Source: an uncultured Lachnospiraceae bacterium (lineage in GTDB: Bacteria; Bacillota; Clostridia; Lachnospirales; Lachnospiraceae). Taken from it: a DNA stretch of 29,429 nt. Shown here in pieces: positions 22,835 to 29,429 of this stretch. Below the pieces are notes generated by a model. It ran no database searches, was not told where the DNA came from, and saw nothing but the letters and a program-made list of their open reading frames with translations. Every line of letters begins with the position of its first letter. The stretch's first letter is position 1. The stretch spans positions 1 through 29,429 of the forward strand of contig CAJUIO010000041.1 of NCBI GenBank assembly GCA_910586025.1, given 5' to 3'. A program made the translations under genes and the position numbers.

Positions 22835-24289
22835 ATGAACCGATGCAGCTATAAACGAGCAGGGACCTTTGTCCTGTCCCTCTTCATTCCTATATTAATG
22901 ATACTGCAGACCACGCTCCCTTCTTTGGCCGCACCCGGGGAAGAGTTGGATTATCCGGCGCTGGCCGAGGAGCGCAAGTCCCTGGAAATCCAGAGCAACC
23001 AGATTGAAAACTGGCCCGCCGGCCCCGCCATAGGCGCTCAGGGCGCTATTTTGCTGGAGGCGAACACCGGGATTATTCTCTATGCCAAAAATATAGACGA
23101 GCCTCTCTATCCTGCCAGCACCACCAAGCTGATGACCTGTCTGGTTGCGGCGGAGCACTCCGCCATGGACGAGATCGTCTCCTTTTCCCATGACGCTGTT
23201 TTCAGCATTGAGCCGGGCAGCTCCAATATGGGCATCGACGAGGGACAGTCCCTCCCCATGGAGGAATGCCTGTACGGGATCATGGTGGGATCCGCCAACG
23301 AGGTGGCCAACGCCGTGGCTGAGCATGTGGCCGGCAGCATGGATGCCTTTGCGGACATGATGAACCAGAAGGCGGAAGAGCTTGGCTGTACTAACACACA
23401 TTTTGTAAACGCTCACGGGCTTTTTGACGAAAACCATTATACCTCCGCCAGGGATCTGGCCCTGATTGCCAGAGCTTTTTTCCAGAACGAGCTCCTTACC
23501 AAGATAGGAAATACGGCCTCCTACCATTTTGAGGCCACGGAAACACAGCCGGACGACTTTATCAAGCGCAACAAGCACAAATTTATAACCGGCGAGACAC
23601 CCTACGACGGTGTCAAGGGAGGAAAGACCGGCTATACGGACGAGGCCAGGCAGACTCTCGTGACCTGTGCGGAGAAAAACGGCATGAGACTGATCTGTGT
23701 GGTTTTGAAGGAGGAGAGCCCGGAGCAGTTCAATGACACCGTTAAGCTCTTTGATTACGGCTTTGCCAATTTCGCCGTCACCAATGTTTCTGAAAACGAG
23801 ACGAAATACAATATCAGCGGAAGCCGTTTTTTTCAGACCTCCTACGATATTTTCGGCAACTCCAAGCCGCTCCTTACTCTGAATCCGGACAGCTATCTGA
23901 TTCTTCCCAGAACTGCCGATTTTGCCGACCTGACCTCGGAGCTTTCCTATGACCGCTCCGGAGAGAGGGAAGCGGCAAGAATTCAGTATTACTACAACAA
24001 TGTCTATGTGGGAACCGCAACCGTGGACTGGTCCCGGGAGGTGCGCGCTCCTTACGGCTCTGAGCAGGGAGATACGGAAAACACGCAGGAAGGGGAGGCA
24101 AACACCATTGTTTTTATCAACGTAAAGACAATCCTTGTGGCGGTTCTTGCGATTACCGCCCTGCTTATCCTCCTTTTTGTGCTTCGCGATATCCTTACAA
24201 GCTACAGCTTTTTAAACAGCAGAAAAAGAAACCGCGGCAAAACCGGCGGTTTCTTCAAGAGATCAAAGGATCGGGGGCCTACCTTTTAG
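22835..24289 (+). CDS. dacF: D-alanyl-D-alanine carboxypeptidase (DacF-like PBP)
   Basis: The protein has 484 residues. A signal peptide (1-32, ending LPSLAA) leads into a peptidase S11 domain with SxxK Ser95-Lys98 (PASTTKL), SxN Ser153-Asn155 (SANEVANA) and KTG 264-266 (GGKTGYT). It trims the terminal D-Ala from peptidoglycan stem peptides outside the membrane. A C-terminal helix (about 425-450) and a basic tail anchor it from the C side, so it may be fixed at both ends unless the signal is cleaved. Its last 27 bases overlap the end of the convergent exonuclease gene. Confidence 0.94.
   Translation: MNRCSYKRAGTFVLSLFIPILMILQTTLPSLAAPGEELDYPALAEERKSLEIQSNQIENWPAGPAIGAQGAILLEANTGIILYAKNIDEPLYPASTTKLMTCLVAAEHSAMDEIVSFSHDAVFSIEPGSSNMGIDEGQSLPMEECLYGIMVGSANEVANAVAEHVAGSMDAFADMMNQKAEELGCTNTHFVNAHGLFDENHYTSARDLALIARAFFQNELLTKIGNTASYHFEATETQPDDFIKRNKHKFITGETPYDGVKGGKTGYTDEARQTLVTCAEKNGMRLICVVLKEESPEQFNDTVKLFDYGFANFAVTNVSENETKYNISGSRFFQTSYDIFGNSKPLLTLNPDSYLILPRTADFADLTSELSYDRSGEREAARIQYYYNNVYVGTATVDWSREVRAPYGSEQGDTENTQEGEANTIVFINVKTILVAVLAITALLILLFVLRDILTSYSFLNSRKRNRGKTGGFFKRSKDRGPTF
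24221..24253 (-). terminator. Terminator of the exonuclease gene, lying inside dacF
   Basis: On the minus strand GAAACCGC (24253-24246) and GCGGTTTC (24235-24228) form a perfect 8-bp stem with a 10-base loop, followed by TTTTTCT. It starts 10 bases after the exonuclease stop, and all of it is dacF coding sequence on the other strand. Confidence 0.8.
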
Positions 24290-25237
24290 GCCTTCGGATC
24301 CCTTTCTCGATTTATGATGGAGCTTTGCGCCCTCTCTTTTGCTCTGAATCTTCTGGCAGTCCTCCTCGGAAATAAACTTGGAGGTCTTTACCACGTAAAC
24401 CTTGTCATCCTCTGATCTCCGGATCCGTATCTTGGATTTCATGAATCCATGAACGGGACAGACGGCAACACTGTAATAATTCTTTCCGTTGGGTGAAAAC
24501 CAGCGGATTTTTTTTCGTATATTTTTGTGGCACAGATAACATTTTGTGCTGATTACCTCCCGGTCCTCCATGGCCTTTTGCTTATCCTCGAATTCCCTGG
24601 ATATATATTTAATATAGTCGTGGAAAAGCACATGCACCTCTTCCTCCCTCGATTTCGGAAGAATAAAGGTGTCTATGGAGTAGCTGCCAAGGACCTCCCC
24701 TGGCAGGAGCGTAAGGATTCTGGCAGTGTAATAGGCATCGCTGTAGGCCCGGTGAAAGGGAACATCCTTTTCTATGTGAAGCTGGTCAATGGCATGCTCA
24801 AGACTGCGCCTGCTCTTTTTATCCTCGTACACAATACTGAAAAGCTTCTGCACATCCAGAAAACGGATGGGCGCGCTGTCAAGAGGATCCATCCGATAAA
24901 AGCGGATATTTCTCTGCAGCTCGTACAGATCAAGCGGTCCCCAGGTACAGAAAATGTAATCCTGTCCCAGCCATGACCGGAAGTCCTCCATGACCTTGGG
25001 GAAGGGATCCCCCTTTTGCAGATCGCTCATATGAAGGTGAATGAGCTTCCCCGTAATTTTGTGCATGTGACGGTAGACGGCAGGCCTCACCAGCCGGTTA
25101 AACTCACCCGTCATCCTTCTCTCATTATCCAGTTTTACCGCACCGACATCAATGATCTCAAAGGGAAGAGCCTTAACCTCCGGCTCTTTCCCCGTATCAC
25201 TCTGATTCCACTCCAAATCCAGCACAATATAATTCAT
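24263..25237 (-). CDS. DEDDh-type exonuclease with C-terminal zinc-finger-like motif
   Basis: The protein has 324 residues from ATG 25237 (GAGG 11 bases upstream). The frame is open for 37 codons more, but these have no similarity and run into the upstream gene's end. The exonuclease domain has Asp7-Glu9 (VLDLEWNQ), Asp103 (WGPLDLYELQ), and His162/Asp167 (HRAYSDAYYT), the full DEDDh set of the DnaQ/ERI-1 type. Residues 233-263 hold CYLC...VCPVH, a possible zinc site, followed by a basic tail. Members act on RNA or DNA 3' ends; the substrate here is unknown. It follows the esterase gene by 29 bases. Confidence 0.85.
   Translation of the reverse strand: MNYIVLDLEWNQSDTGKEPEVKALPFEIIDVGAVKLDNERRMTGEFNRLVRPAVYRHMHKITGKLIHLHMSDLQKGDPFPKVMEDFRSWLGQDYIFCTWGPLDLYELQRNIRFYRMDPLDSAPIRFLDVQKLFSIVYEDKKSRRSLEHAIDQLHIEKDVPFHRAYSDAYYTARILTLLPGEVLGSYSIDTFILPKSREEEVHVLFHDYIKYISREFEDKQKAMEDREVISTKCYLCHKNIRKKIRWFSPNGKNYYSVAVCPVHGFMKSKIRIRRSEDDKVYVVKTSKFISEEDCQKIQSKREGAKLHHKSRKGSEGLKGRPPIL
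24265..24305. terminator. Imperfect hairpin at the dacF end
   Basis: An outer AAGGATC/GATCC-CTT pairing and an inner GGCCT/AGGCC pairing around the dacF stop, with only a short T run after it on the plus strand. It could end dacF transcription. Confidence 0.35.
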
Positions 25238-25266
25238 TCTGTACAATTCCTCATTTTCATATCTTT

Positions 25267-26811
25267 TCAGGAGAAAACGTGAGTCCTGAAAGGCGCTGCG
25301 GGGAGTCCGCCCGCCCCAAAAAGAGTCACTTCCCCATAGTTTGTCCAAAGATATCTTGCCGCAAACGGACGCTCCACCTCTTCCGAGGAAAGGAAAATTC
25401 TGTTATCCCCTGTGATCAGCGCCCTTGCAGGATAAAAGCATCCGTCCTCTCCCGCAATTTCAAAGCCCGTAAGCTCTCCCTTCACCTCGAAGCCGTCCTG
25501 CGCATAGAAAAAGCTGATCTCCATGCCGCCGTCCCGGTACAGAAAATCCCGGTACACGGGTCCGAAGGCTTTCTCCCTTGGTATCAGACGGTAGACCTGG
25601 GCAAGAGCCTGAAGCGCAAGCCTCTCTCCCACCGGCTTTTTATTTGCGGGATGAATCTCATGAAACTGCCCGCAGTCAATGATCACCGCAATTCCCGTAT
25701 TTCTCAGCGTGCGGCAGGCCTTCATCTGCGCCTCCCGGATCAGGCACCAGCTTTTCGTGTCCGGGTCATGCTGATAGCGGTGCATGGGCAGCTGCACCAG
25801 CATAAAAGGCAGATCCTCGTCCTCAAAATCCTCTCTCCACTGCCGGATCATCCGTGTAAAGAGCGCATAATAATCCTGCGGTCTGTGATCGTCGCTCTCC
25901 CCCTGATAGTAGAGAAAGCCCCGAAGCGAGTAAGGCGCAATCCTCCTTAGCATAGTCTGATAAAGCCCGGCGGGCCTGGTGTAATTGAAACAGTTCACAG
26001 GTCCCGGATACCGGCAGGGACCGATCAGCTCCTGCACCTTGTCGAAGGCTATCATGGGATCCTTCTCGTATACCTTTGCCGCCTTTTTGTCCCATTCCTC
26101 CTGATAGGCAAGATATTCCTCATAATCCCGCCTCTGCTCCTCCCTGGTCTTTCGAACATCGGGCGAGCTCTCATAATCCTCCACGTAGCTTCTGGTGGCC
26201 TCCTGTTCCAGAAGCGCTTCAACGCTCATCCATGCGCTTGCCGAGGTTCCTCCCCAGTTGCAGCCGATAATTCCCACCGTAACGTCCATTCCCTCATCCG
26301 CCAGCCTCTGAGCCAGATCCTTGGCAAAAAACGTTGCCACCGCAGACCACTTTGCCGCATCCCCTTCATTAAACAGCTCCCAGCCAGATTCCGCCTCCAG
26401 GGCCAAAAGCTCTTCTCCCTCACAGGCCGCCTTGGGCGTGTAATAGAAGCGGACCTTCTCCAATATTTTATTTTCCTTCACTCCGCCCCTAAGGAGCTCT
26501 TTTCCGCCGTCCGCATTCTGAAGCTCCAGCTCCATATTAGACTGCCCGCCTGCAAGCCAGACCTCCCCGATGGCGATATTCTCAAAACGAACCGTGTCCG
26601 TTCCGTCTGAAATCTCCATGGCCGCTCCCTCCGCCGCGGGGAGCGGGGGAAGGTACACCACCCATTTCCCGTCTCTGCAGACAGTGTCCCCTGTTTTTCC
26701 ACACAAAGCCACCGTGATCCTGCTGCCTTCATCACCTCTTCCGAACACCCGAAGCTTCTTGTCCCTCTGCAGGACCATATTGTCGCTAAAAACTGCCGCC
26801 GCCTGTAGCAT
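25267..26811 (-). CDS. Sialate O-acetylesterase-like SGNH hydrolase
   Basis: The protein has 514 residues from ATG 26811, chosen because GGGGAG lies seven bases before it and the family starts near AAVFSDNMVLQ; a Met 14 codons upstream lacks this. It has a beta-rich N-terminal part (to about 75), then the SGNH hydrolase with the nucleophile in AGGQSNMELEL (Ser91), GCNWGGTSASAW, LYYQGESD and a DCGQFHEIHP block carrying the Asp-x-x-His type pair. A C-terminal beta domain follows. It removes O-acetyl groups from sialic acids or similar sugars. There is no signal peptide, so it works inside the cell on imported sugars. It is co-transcribed with the downstream exonuclease gene. Confidence 0.9.
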   Translation of the reverse strand: MLQAAAVFSDNMVLQRDKKLRVFGRGDEGSRITVALCGKTGDTVCRDGKWVVYLPPLPAAEGAAMEISDGTDTVRFENIAIGEVWLAGGQSNMELELQNADGGKELLRGGVKENKILEKVRFYYTPKAACEGEELLALEAESGWELFNEGDAAKWSAVATFFAKDLAQRLADEGMDVTVGIIGCNWGGTSASAWMSVEALLEQEATRSYVEDYESSPDVRKTREEQRRDYEEYLAYQEEWDKKAAKVYEKDPMIAFDKVQELIGPCRYPGPVNCFNYTRPAGLYQTMLRRIAPYSLRGFLYYQGESDDHRPQDYYALFTRMIRQWREDFEDEDLPFMLVQLPMHRYQHDPDTKSWCLIREAQMKACRTLRNTGIAVIIDCGQFHEIHPANKKPVGERLALQALAQVYRLIPREKAFGPVYRDFLYRDGGMEISFFYAQDGFEVKGELTGFEIAGEDGCFYPARALITGDNRIFLSSEEVERPFAARYLWTNYGEVTLFGAGGLPAAPFRTHVFS

Positions 26812-26856
26812 CTTATTACTCCCCTTCCTGATCCGAGTTCTTATTTGTTTCATATT

Positions 26857-26885
26857 ACCATACTTCTCTCAATTGTAACACTCAA
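26857..26885 (-). promoter_or_regulatory. Possible promoter of the esterase-exonuclease pair
   Basis: TTGAGT (26885-26880), 17 bases, TATGGT (26862-26857) on the minus strand, 45 bases before the start. Divergent from the ABC gene promoter about 16 bases away. Confidence 0.4.
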
Positions 26886-26900
26886 TTTTTCATGTCTGCC

Positions 26901-26929
26901 TTGCGAAGAAATCCTTTTGATGATAAAAT
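26901..26929 (+). promoter_or_regulatory. Promoter of the ABC transporter gene
   Basis: TTGCGA, 17-base spacer, TAAAAT. The ATG is 45 bases further, with GGAG ten bases before it. Confidence 0.6.
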
Positions 26930-26974
26930 CAGACTTACCATTTACCGGAAGAACAGAATAGGAGTGCATACAAG

Positions 26975-28735
26975 ATGGAGAACAGACAGTATAAGACGAA
27001 AGAACTCTTCGGGCGGTTTCTGCCATACTTTAAGCCCTACTGGAAGACCATGGTTTTTGATTTGTCCTGTGCGGGGCTGACCACCCTGTGCGAGCTGGTT
27101 CTGCCGATGATCATGCGTTTCATCACAAATGAGGGAATCAGAGATGTGGCGTCTCTTTCCATGCGCACGGTCGGCATGATGGTGGGCCTGTACCTTATGC
27201 TTCGCATCGTGGACTGTATCGCCGCCTATTATATGGCGGGAACAGGGCATATCATGGGCGCACGGATCGAGACGGATATGCGGCGGGATGCCTACCATCA
27301 CCTGCAGCAGCTTTCCAACACCTATTACAGCAACACCAAGGTCGGACAAATCATGGGCCGGATTACCAATGACCTGTTTGATGTGACGGAATTTGCGCAC
27401 CACTGCCCCGAGGAATTTTTTATTGCGGGCGTAAAGCTTATCATATCCTTTATTATTCTTGCCAGAATCAATGTACTTCTTACACTCATCATCTTTGTCA
27501 TTATTCCGGCAATGGTGGCGGTATGCATGAAGCTGAACTTCCGCATGAGGGCGGTATTCCGCACCCAGCGCCACCACATCGGCGAGCTGAATGCCCGCAT
27601 CGAGGACAGTCTGCTGGGCCAGAAGGTGGTCAAGGCCTTTACCAACGAGGATATGGAAAACCAGAAATTCGAGTCTGACAACGGACGCTTTCTGGATATC
27701 AAAAGGGATTCCTATCATCTGATGGCACAGTTTAATGCGACTACAAGGGCATTTGACGGCATCATGTATGTGTCGGTGCTCCTGTTCGGCAGCCTGTTCA
27801 TGATAAAGGGGCTGGTGGAACCGGGCGATCTTGTGGCCTTCCTCTTATATGTGACAACGCTGATCACCACAATCCGCCGTATCATTGAATTTGCAGAGCA
27901 GTTCCAGCGGGGCATGACCGGCATTGAGCGGTTTTTACAGATCATGGATGCGGATATTGAGATTTTCGATGAGGAGGGCGCAGTGGAGCTGAGCTCTCCG
28001 GAAGGCGAGATTACTTTTCATAATGTAAGCTTTGAATATCCGGACGACCACAATCAGGTATTTACAAATCTGAATCTGACCGTCCATCCCGGCGAAAAGG
28101 TGGCAATTGTCGGCCCCTCCGGCGGCGGCAAGACCACCCTGTGCAATCTGATCCCCCGGTTTTATGATGTCACGGATGGCGACATTACTTTGGACGGGCA
28201 GAATATCAAGCGCTTTACCTTAAAGAGTCTGCGCCGGAGCATCGGTATCGTACAGCAGGATGTCTATCTGTTCTCCGGCACTGTATATGAGAATATTTCT
28301 TACGGCAGGCCCGGCGCTTCTAAGGAGGAAGTGATCGAGGCGGCCAAGCGGGCAAGCGCTCATGAATTTATCATGGAATTGAAGGACGGCTATGATACCT
28401 ACGTGGGCGAGCGGGGCGTGAAGCTCTCCGGCGGTCAGAAGCAGCGCGTCAGCATTGCCAGGGTGTTTCTGAAGAACCCGCCCATCATCATTCTCGACGA
28501 GGCCACCTCCGCTCTGGACAACGAGAGCGAGTGGATCGTGCAGGAATCTCTGGAAAAGCTGGCGGCGGGACGCACCACATTCGTGATCGCCCACCGTCTC
28601 TCCACCATCCGCAATGCGGAAAAGATCCTGGTGCTTACCGAAAACGGCATCGTAGAGAGCGGAAACCACGAAGAGCTCCTTAGGCAGAACGGAATCTATG
28701 CGGAGCTCTACAACATGCAGTTTCGGGTAAAATAA
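26975..28735 (+). CDS. ABC exporter, fused membrane and ATPase domains (MsbA/MdlB type)
   Basis: The protein has 586 residues. Six membrane helices lie within about 1-320, with the coupling region LNARIEDSLLGQKVVKAFTN. The nucleotide-binding domain has Walker A GPSGGGKTT (380-388), Q-loop QQDVYLF, signature LSGGQ (484-488), Walker B IIILDEATSALD (Asp508-Glu509) and H-loop IAHRLST. It works as a dimer, a homodimer if no partner gene is near; none is seen within the window. The substrate (lipid, drug or peptide) cannot be read from sequence. Single-gene transcript. Confidence 0.94.
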   Translation: MENRQYKTKELFGRFLPYFKPYWKTMVFDLSCAGLTTLCELVLPMIMRFITNEGIRDVASLSMRTVGMMVGLYLMLRIVDCIAAYYMAGTGHIMGARIETDMRRDAYHHLQQLSNTYYSNTKVGQIMGRITNDLFDVTEFAHHCPEEFFIAGVKLIISFIILARINVLLTLIIFVIIPAMVAVCMKLNFRMRAVFRTQRHHIGELNARIEDSLLGQKVVKAFTNEDMENQKFESDNGRFLDIKRDSYHLMAQFNATTRAFDGIMYVSVLLFGSLFMIKGLVEPGDLVAFLLYVTTLITTIRRIIEFAEQFQRGMTGIERFLQIMDADIEIFDEEGAVELSSPEGEITFHNVSFEYPDDHNQVFTNLNLTVHPGEKVAIVGPSGGGKTTLCNLIPRFYDVTDGDITLDGQNIKRFTLKSLRRSIGIVQQDVYLFSGTVYENISYGRPGASKEEVIEAAKRASAHEFIMELKDGYDTYVGERGVKLSGGQKQRVSIARVFLKNPPIIILDEATSALDNESEWIVQESLEKLAAGRTTFVIAHRLSTIRNAEKILVLTENGIVESGNHEELLRQNGIYAELYNMQFRVK

Positions 28736-28757
28736 TGTAAATATATTTCGGAACTTC

Positions 28758-28786
28758 TTGACATTACTATCCATAACATCTATACT
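28758..28786 (+). promoter_or_regulatory. Near-consensus promoter of the Panacea-domain gene
   Basis: TTGACA, 17-base spacer, TATACT: five of six at -10 and six of six at -35. It lies just after the ABC gene and 46 bases before the next ATG. Confidence 0.8.
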
Positions 28787-28832
28787 TATTTTAAGAACAC
28801 ATGTTTGCCTCCAAAGAAAGGATGATACTTGA

Positions 28833-29264
28833 ATGGCTAATGTCTTTGATGTTGCAAAATATATCCTTGAGAGAAAAGGGTCCATGTCTACAATGAAATT
28901 GCAGAAGCTGTGTTATTATGCGCAGGCCTGGGCCTTGGTTTGGGACGACAAACCCTTGTTTGACGAAGACTTTGAGGCCTGGGCCAATGGCCCGGTATGC
29001 CGGGAATTATTTTTTAAAACCCAAGGGAATTATTCCGTGTCCGCTGATGATGAAACAGGGGGCATGGGCAACTTAACAGATAACGAAAAGGACACCATTA
29101 ATCAGATATTGAACCACTATGGAAATCATAATGCTCAATGGCTCAGCCAGCTGACGCATATGGAAGATCCATGGAATAAGGCCCGTGAAGGGATACCAGC
29201 CGGCGAAGGCTGCAACCGGATCATCACAAAAGAAAGCATGGCGATTTACTATGGCGGACTGTAA
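28833..29264 (+). CDS. Panacea-domain (DUF4065, SocA/GepA-like) antitoxin
   Basis: The protein has 143 residues, the normal length. The Panacea signature is clear: MKLQKLCYYAQAWALVW (about 21-37), DEDFEAWANGPVCRELF (about 44-60), a central acidic loop, and the usual end ITKESMAIYYGGL. Panacea domains are antitoxins that neutralise many unrelated toxins and normally sit beside the toxin gene. GAAAGGATG precedes the ATG. The upstream neighbour is the unrelated ABC exporter. Downstream the toxin position holds only a short remnant (see next entry), so this antitoxin may be orphaned, unless the toxin starts past the window end. Confidence 0.88.
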   Translation: MANVFDVAKYILERKGSMSTMKLQKLCYYAQAWALVWDDKPLFDEDFEAWANGPVCRELFFKTQGNYSVSADDETGGMGNLTDNEKDTINQILNHYGNHNAQWLSQLTHMEDPWNKAREGIPAGEGCNRIITKESMAIYYGGL

Positions 29265-29411
29265 AAAGAAAAATGGAGCATTTATTCTAAAGCTGTTCAA
29301 AATATCTTTTGGGATGAAATATTACCTCATCTACAAGCTTGGGAAACCCAGACATGGGGAAACATTCTGGTTGAACTCTGCGTCTGCAGGTCATACAAAA
29401 AGCATACCTGA
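29265..29411 (+). pseudogene. Likely remnant of the partner toxin (internal deletion, no start codon)
   Basis: In the same frame as the antitoxin and directly after its TAA the sequence stays open for 48 codons: KEKWSIYSKAVQNIFWDEIL, PHLQAWETQTWGNILV, then ELCVCRSYKKHT and a stop. The first part reads like a real protein N-terminus lacking its Met. The ending CxCRSxKKHT reads like the C-terminus of small toxin-like proteins I recall beside such antitoxins, with the middle missing. No ATG, GTG or TTG lies in frame after the stop. This is pattern memory, not a search result. Confidence 0.4.
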
Positions 29412-29413
29412 TA

Positions 29414-29429
29414 TCTAAAAGGAGCGGCT
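29414..29429 (+). promoter_or_regulatory. Ribosome-binding site of a gene beyond the window
   Basis: AAAAGGAG about seven bases before the window end suggests that a further plus-strand gene starts within a few bases of the edge. Confidence 0.45.

Noticed and set aside
29185..29418. Plus-strand frame of 77 codons overlapping the antitoxin end
   Set aside because: No RBS at its start and atypical composition; the neighbouring frame gives the more protein-like toxin remnant.

Overview
The window looks like a Firmicute of class Clostridia, most likely a gut Lachnospiraceae. The core genes are typical of that group, Shine-Dalgarno sites are strong (GGAGG type), and promoters are of the sigma-A type. 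This is a judgement from sequence style; no search was run.

Layout. (1) Positions 1-3657, minus strand, AT-rich: a type I restriction-modification operon. It reads as a regulator broken by an in-frame amber codon, hsdM, an inserted TIR/deoxyribosyltransferase-like gene, and hsdS. hsdS carries three TAEL-coding 12-bp repeats in its spacer and runs off the window edge inside a GACA tetranucleotide tract. hsdR is not in the window. (2) Positions about 3806-8062, minus strand, AT-rich: a two-gene AAA ATPase / subtilase pair that matches the IetAS anti-phage system. It lies between two identical 10-bp direct repeats (3975-3984 and 8053-8062). The right repeat falls inside the 3' end of rlmD, just after the family's HVETV motif. 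Recombination between the repeats would remove the pair and give rlmD a different in-frame tail. I read this as a defence cassette inserted in the 3' end of rlmD with tail replacement. An array of perfect hairpins separates the rlmD stop codon from the ATPase. (3) Positions 8063-22654, minus strand, GC-richer core genome: trmB, trxA, a ten-gene Mrp/Mbh-type cation/proton antiporter operon with four large antiporter-like subunits, tRNA-Pro(CGG), a membrane-anchored HtrA-like protein that has lost its catalytic residues, the exoribonuclease yhaM, and rlmD. (4) Positions 22655-28735: a D-Ala-D-Ala carboxypeptidase (plus strand) converging on a sialate-O-acetylesterase-like gene and a DEDD exonuclease with a zinc-finger-like motif (minus strand), then an ABC exporter (plus strand). 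(5) Positions 28758-29429: a Panacea-domain antitoxin behind a near-consensus promoter. It is followed by what looks like the internally deleted remnant of its toxin, and then by the ribosome-binding site of a gene beyond the window.

How it fits together. The core genes serve ion homeostasis, RNA modification and decay, redox and cell-wall maturation. The two ends of the window hold accessory defence genes: restriction-modification with an embedded effector candidate, IetAS, and a decayed toxin-antitoxin locus. The main point of interest is the rlmD 3' end as an integration site where each insertion supplies a new protein tail.
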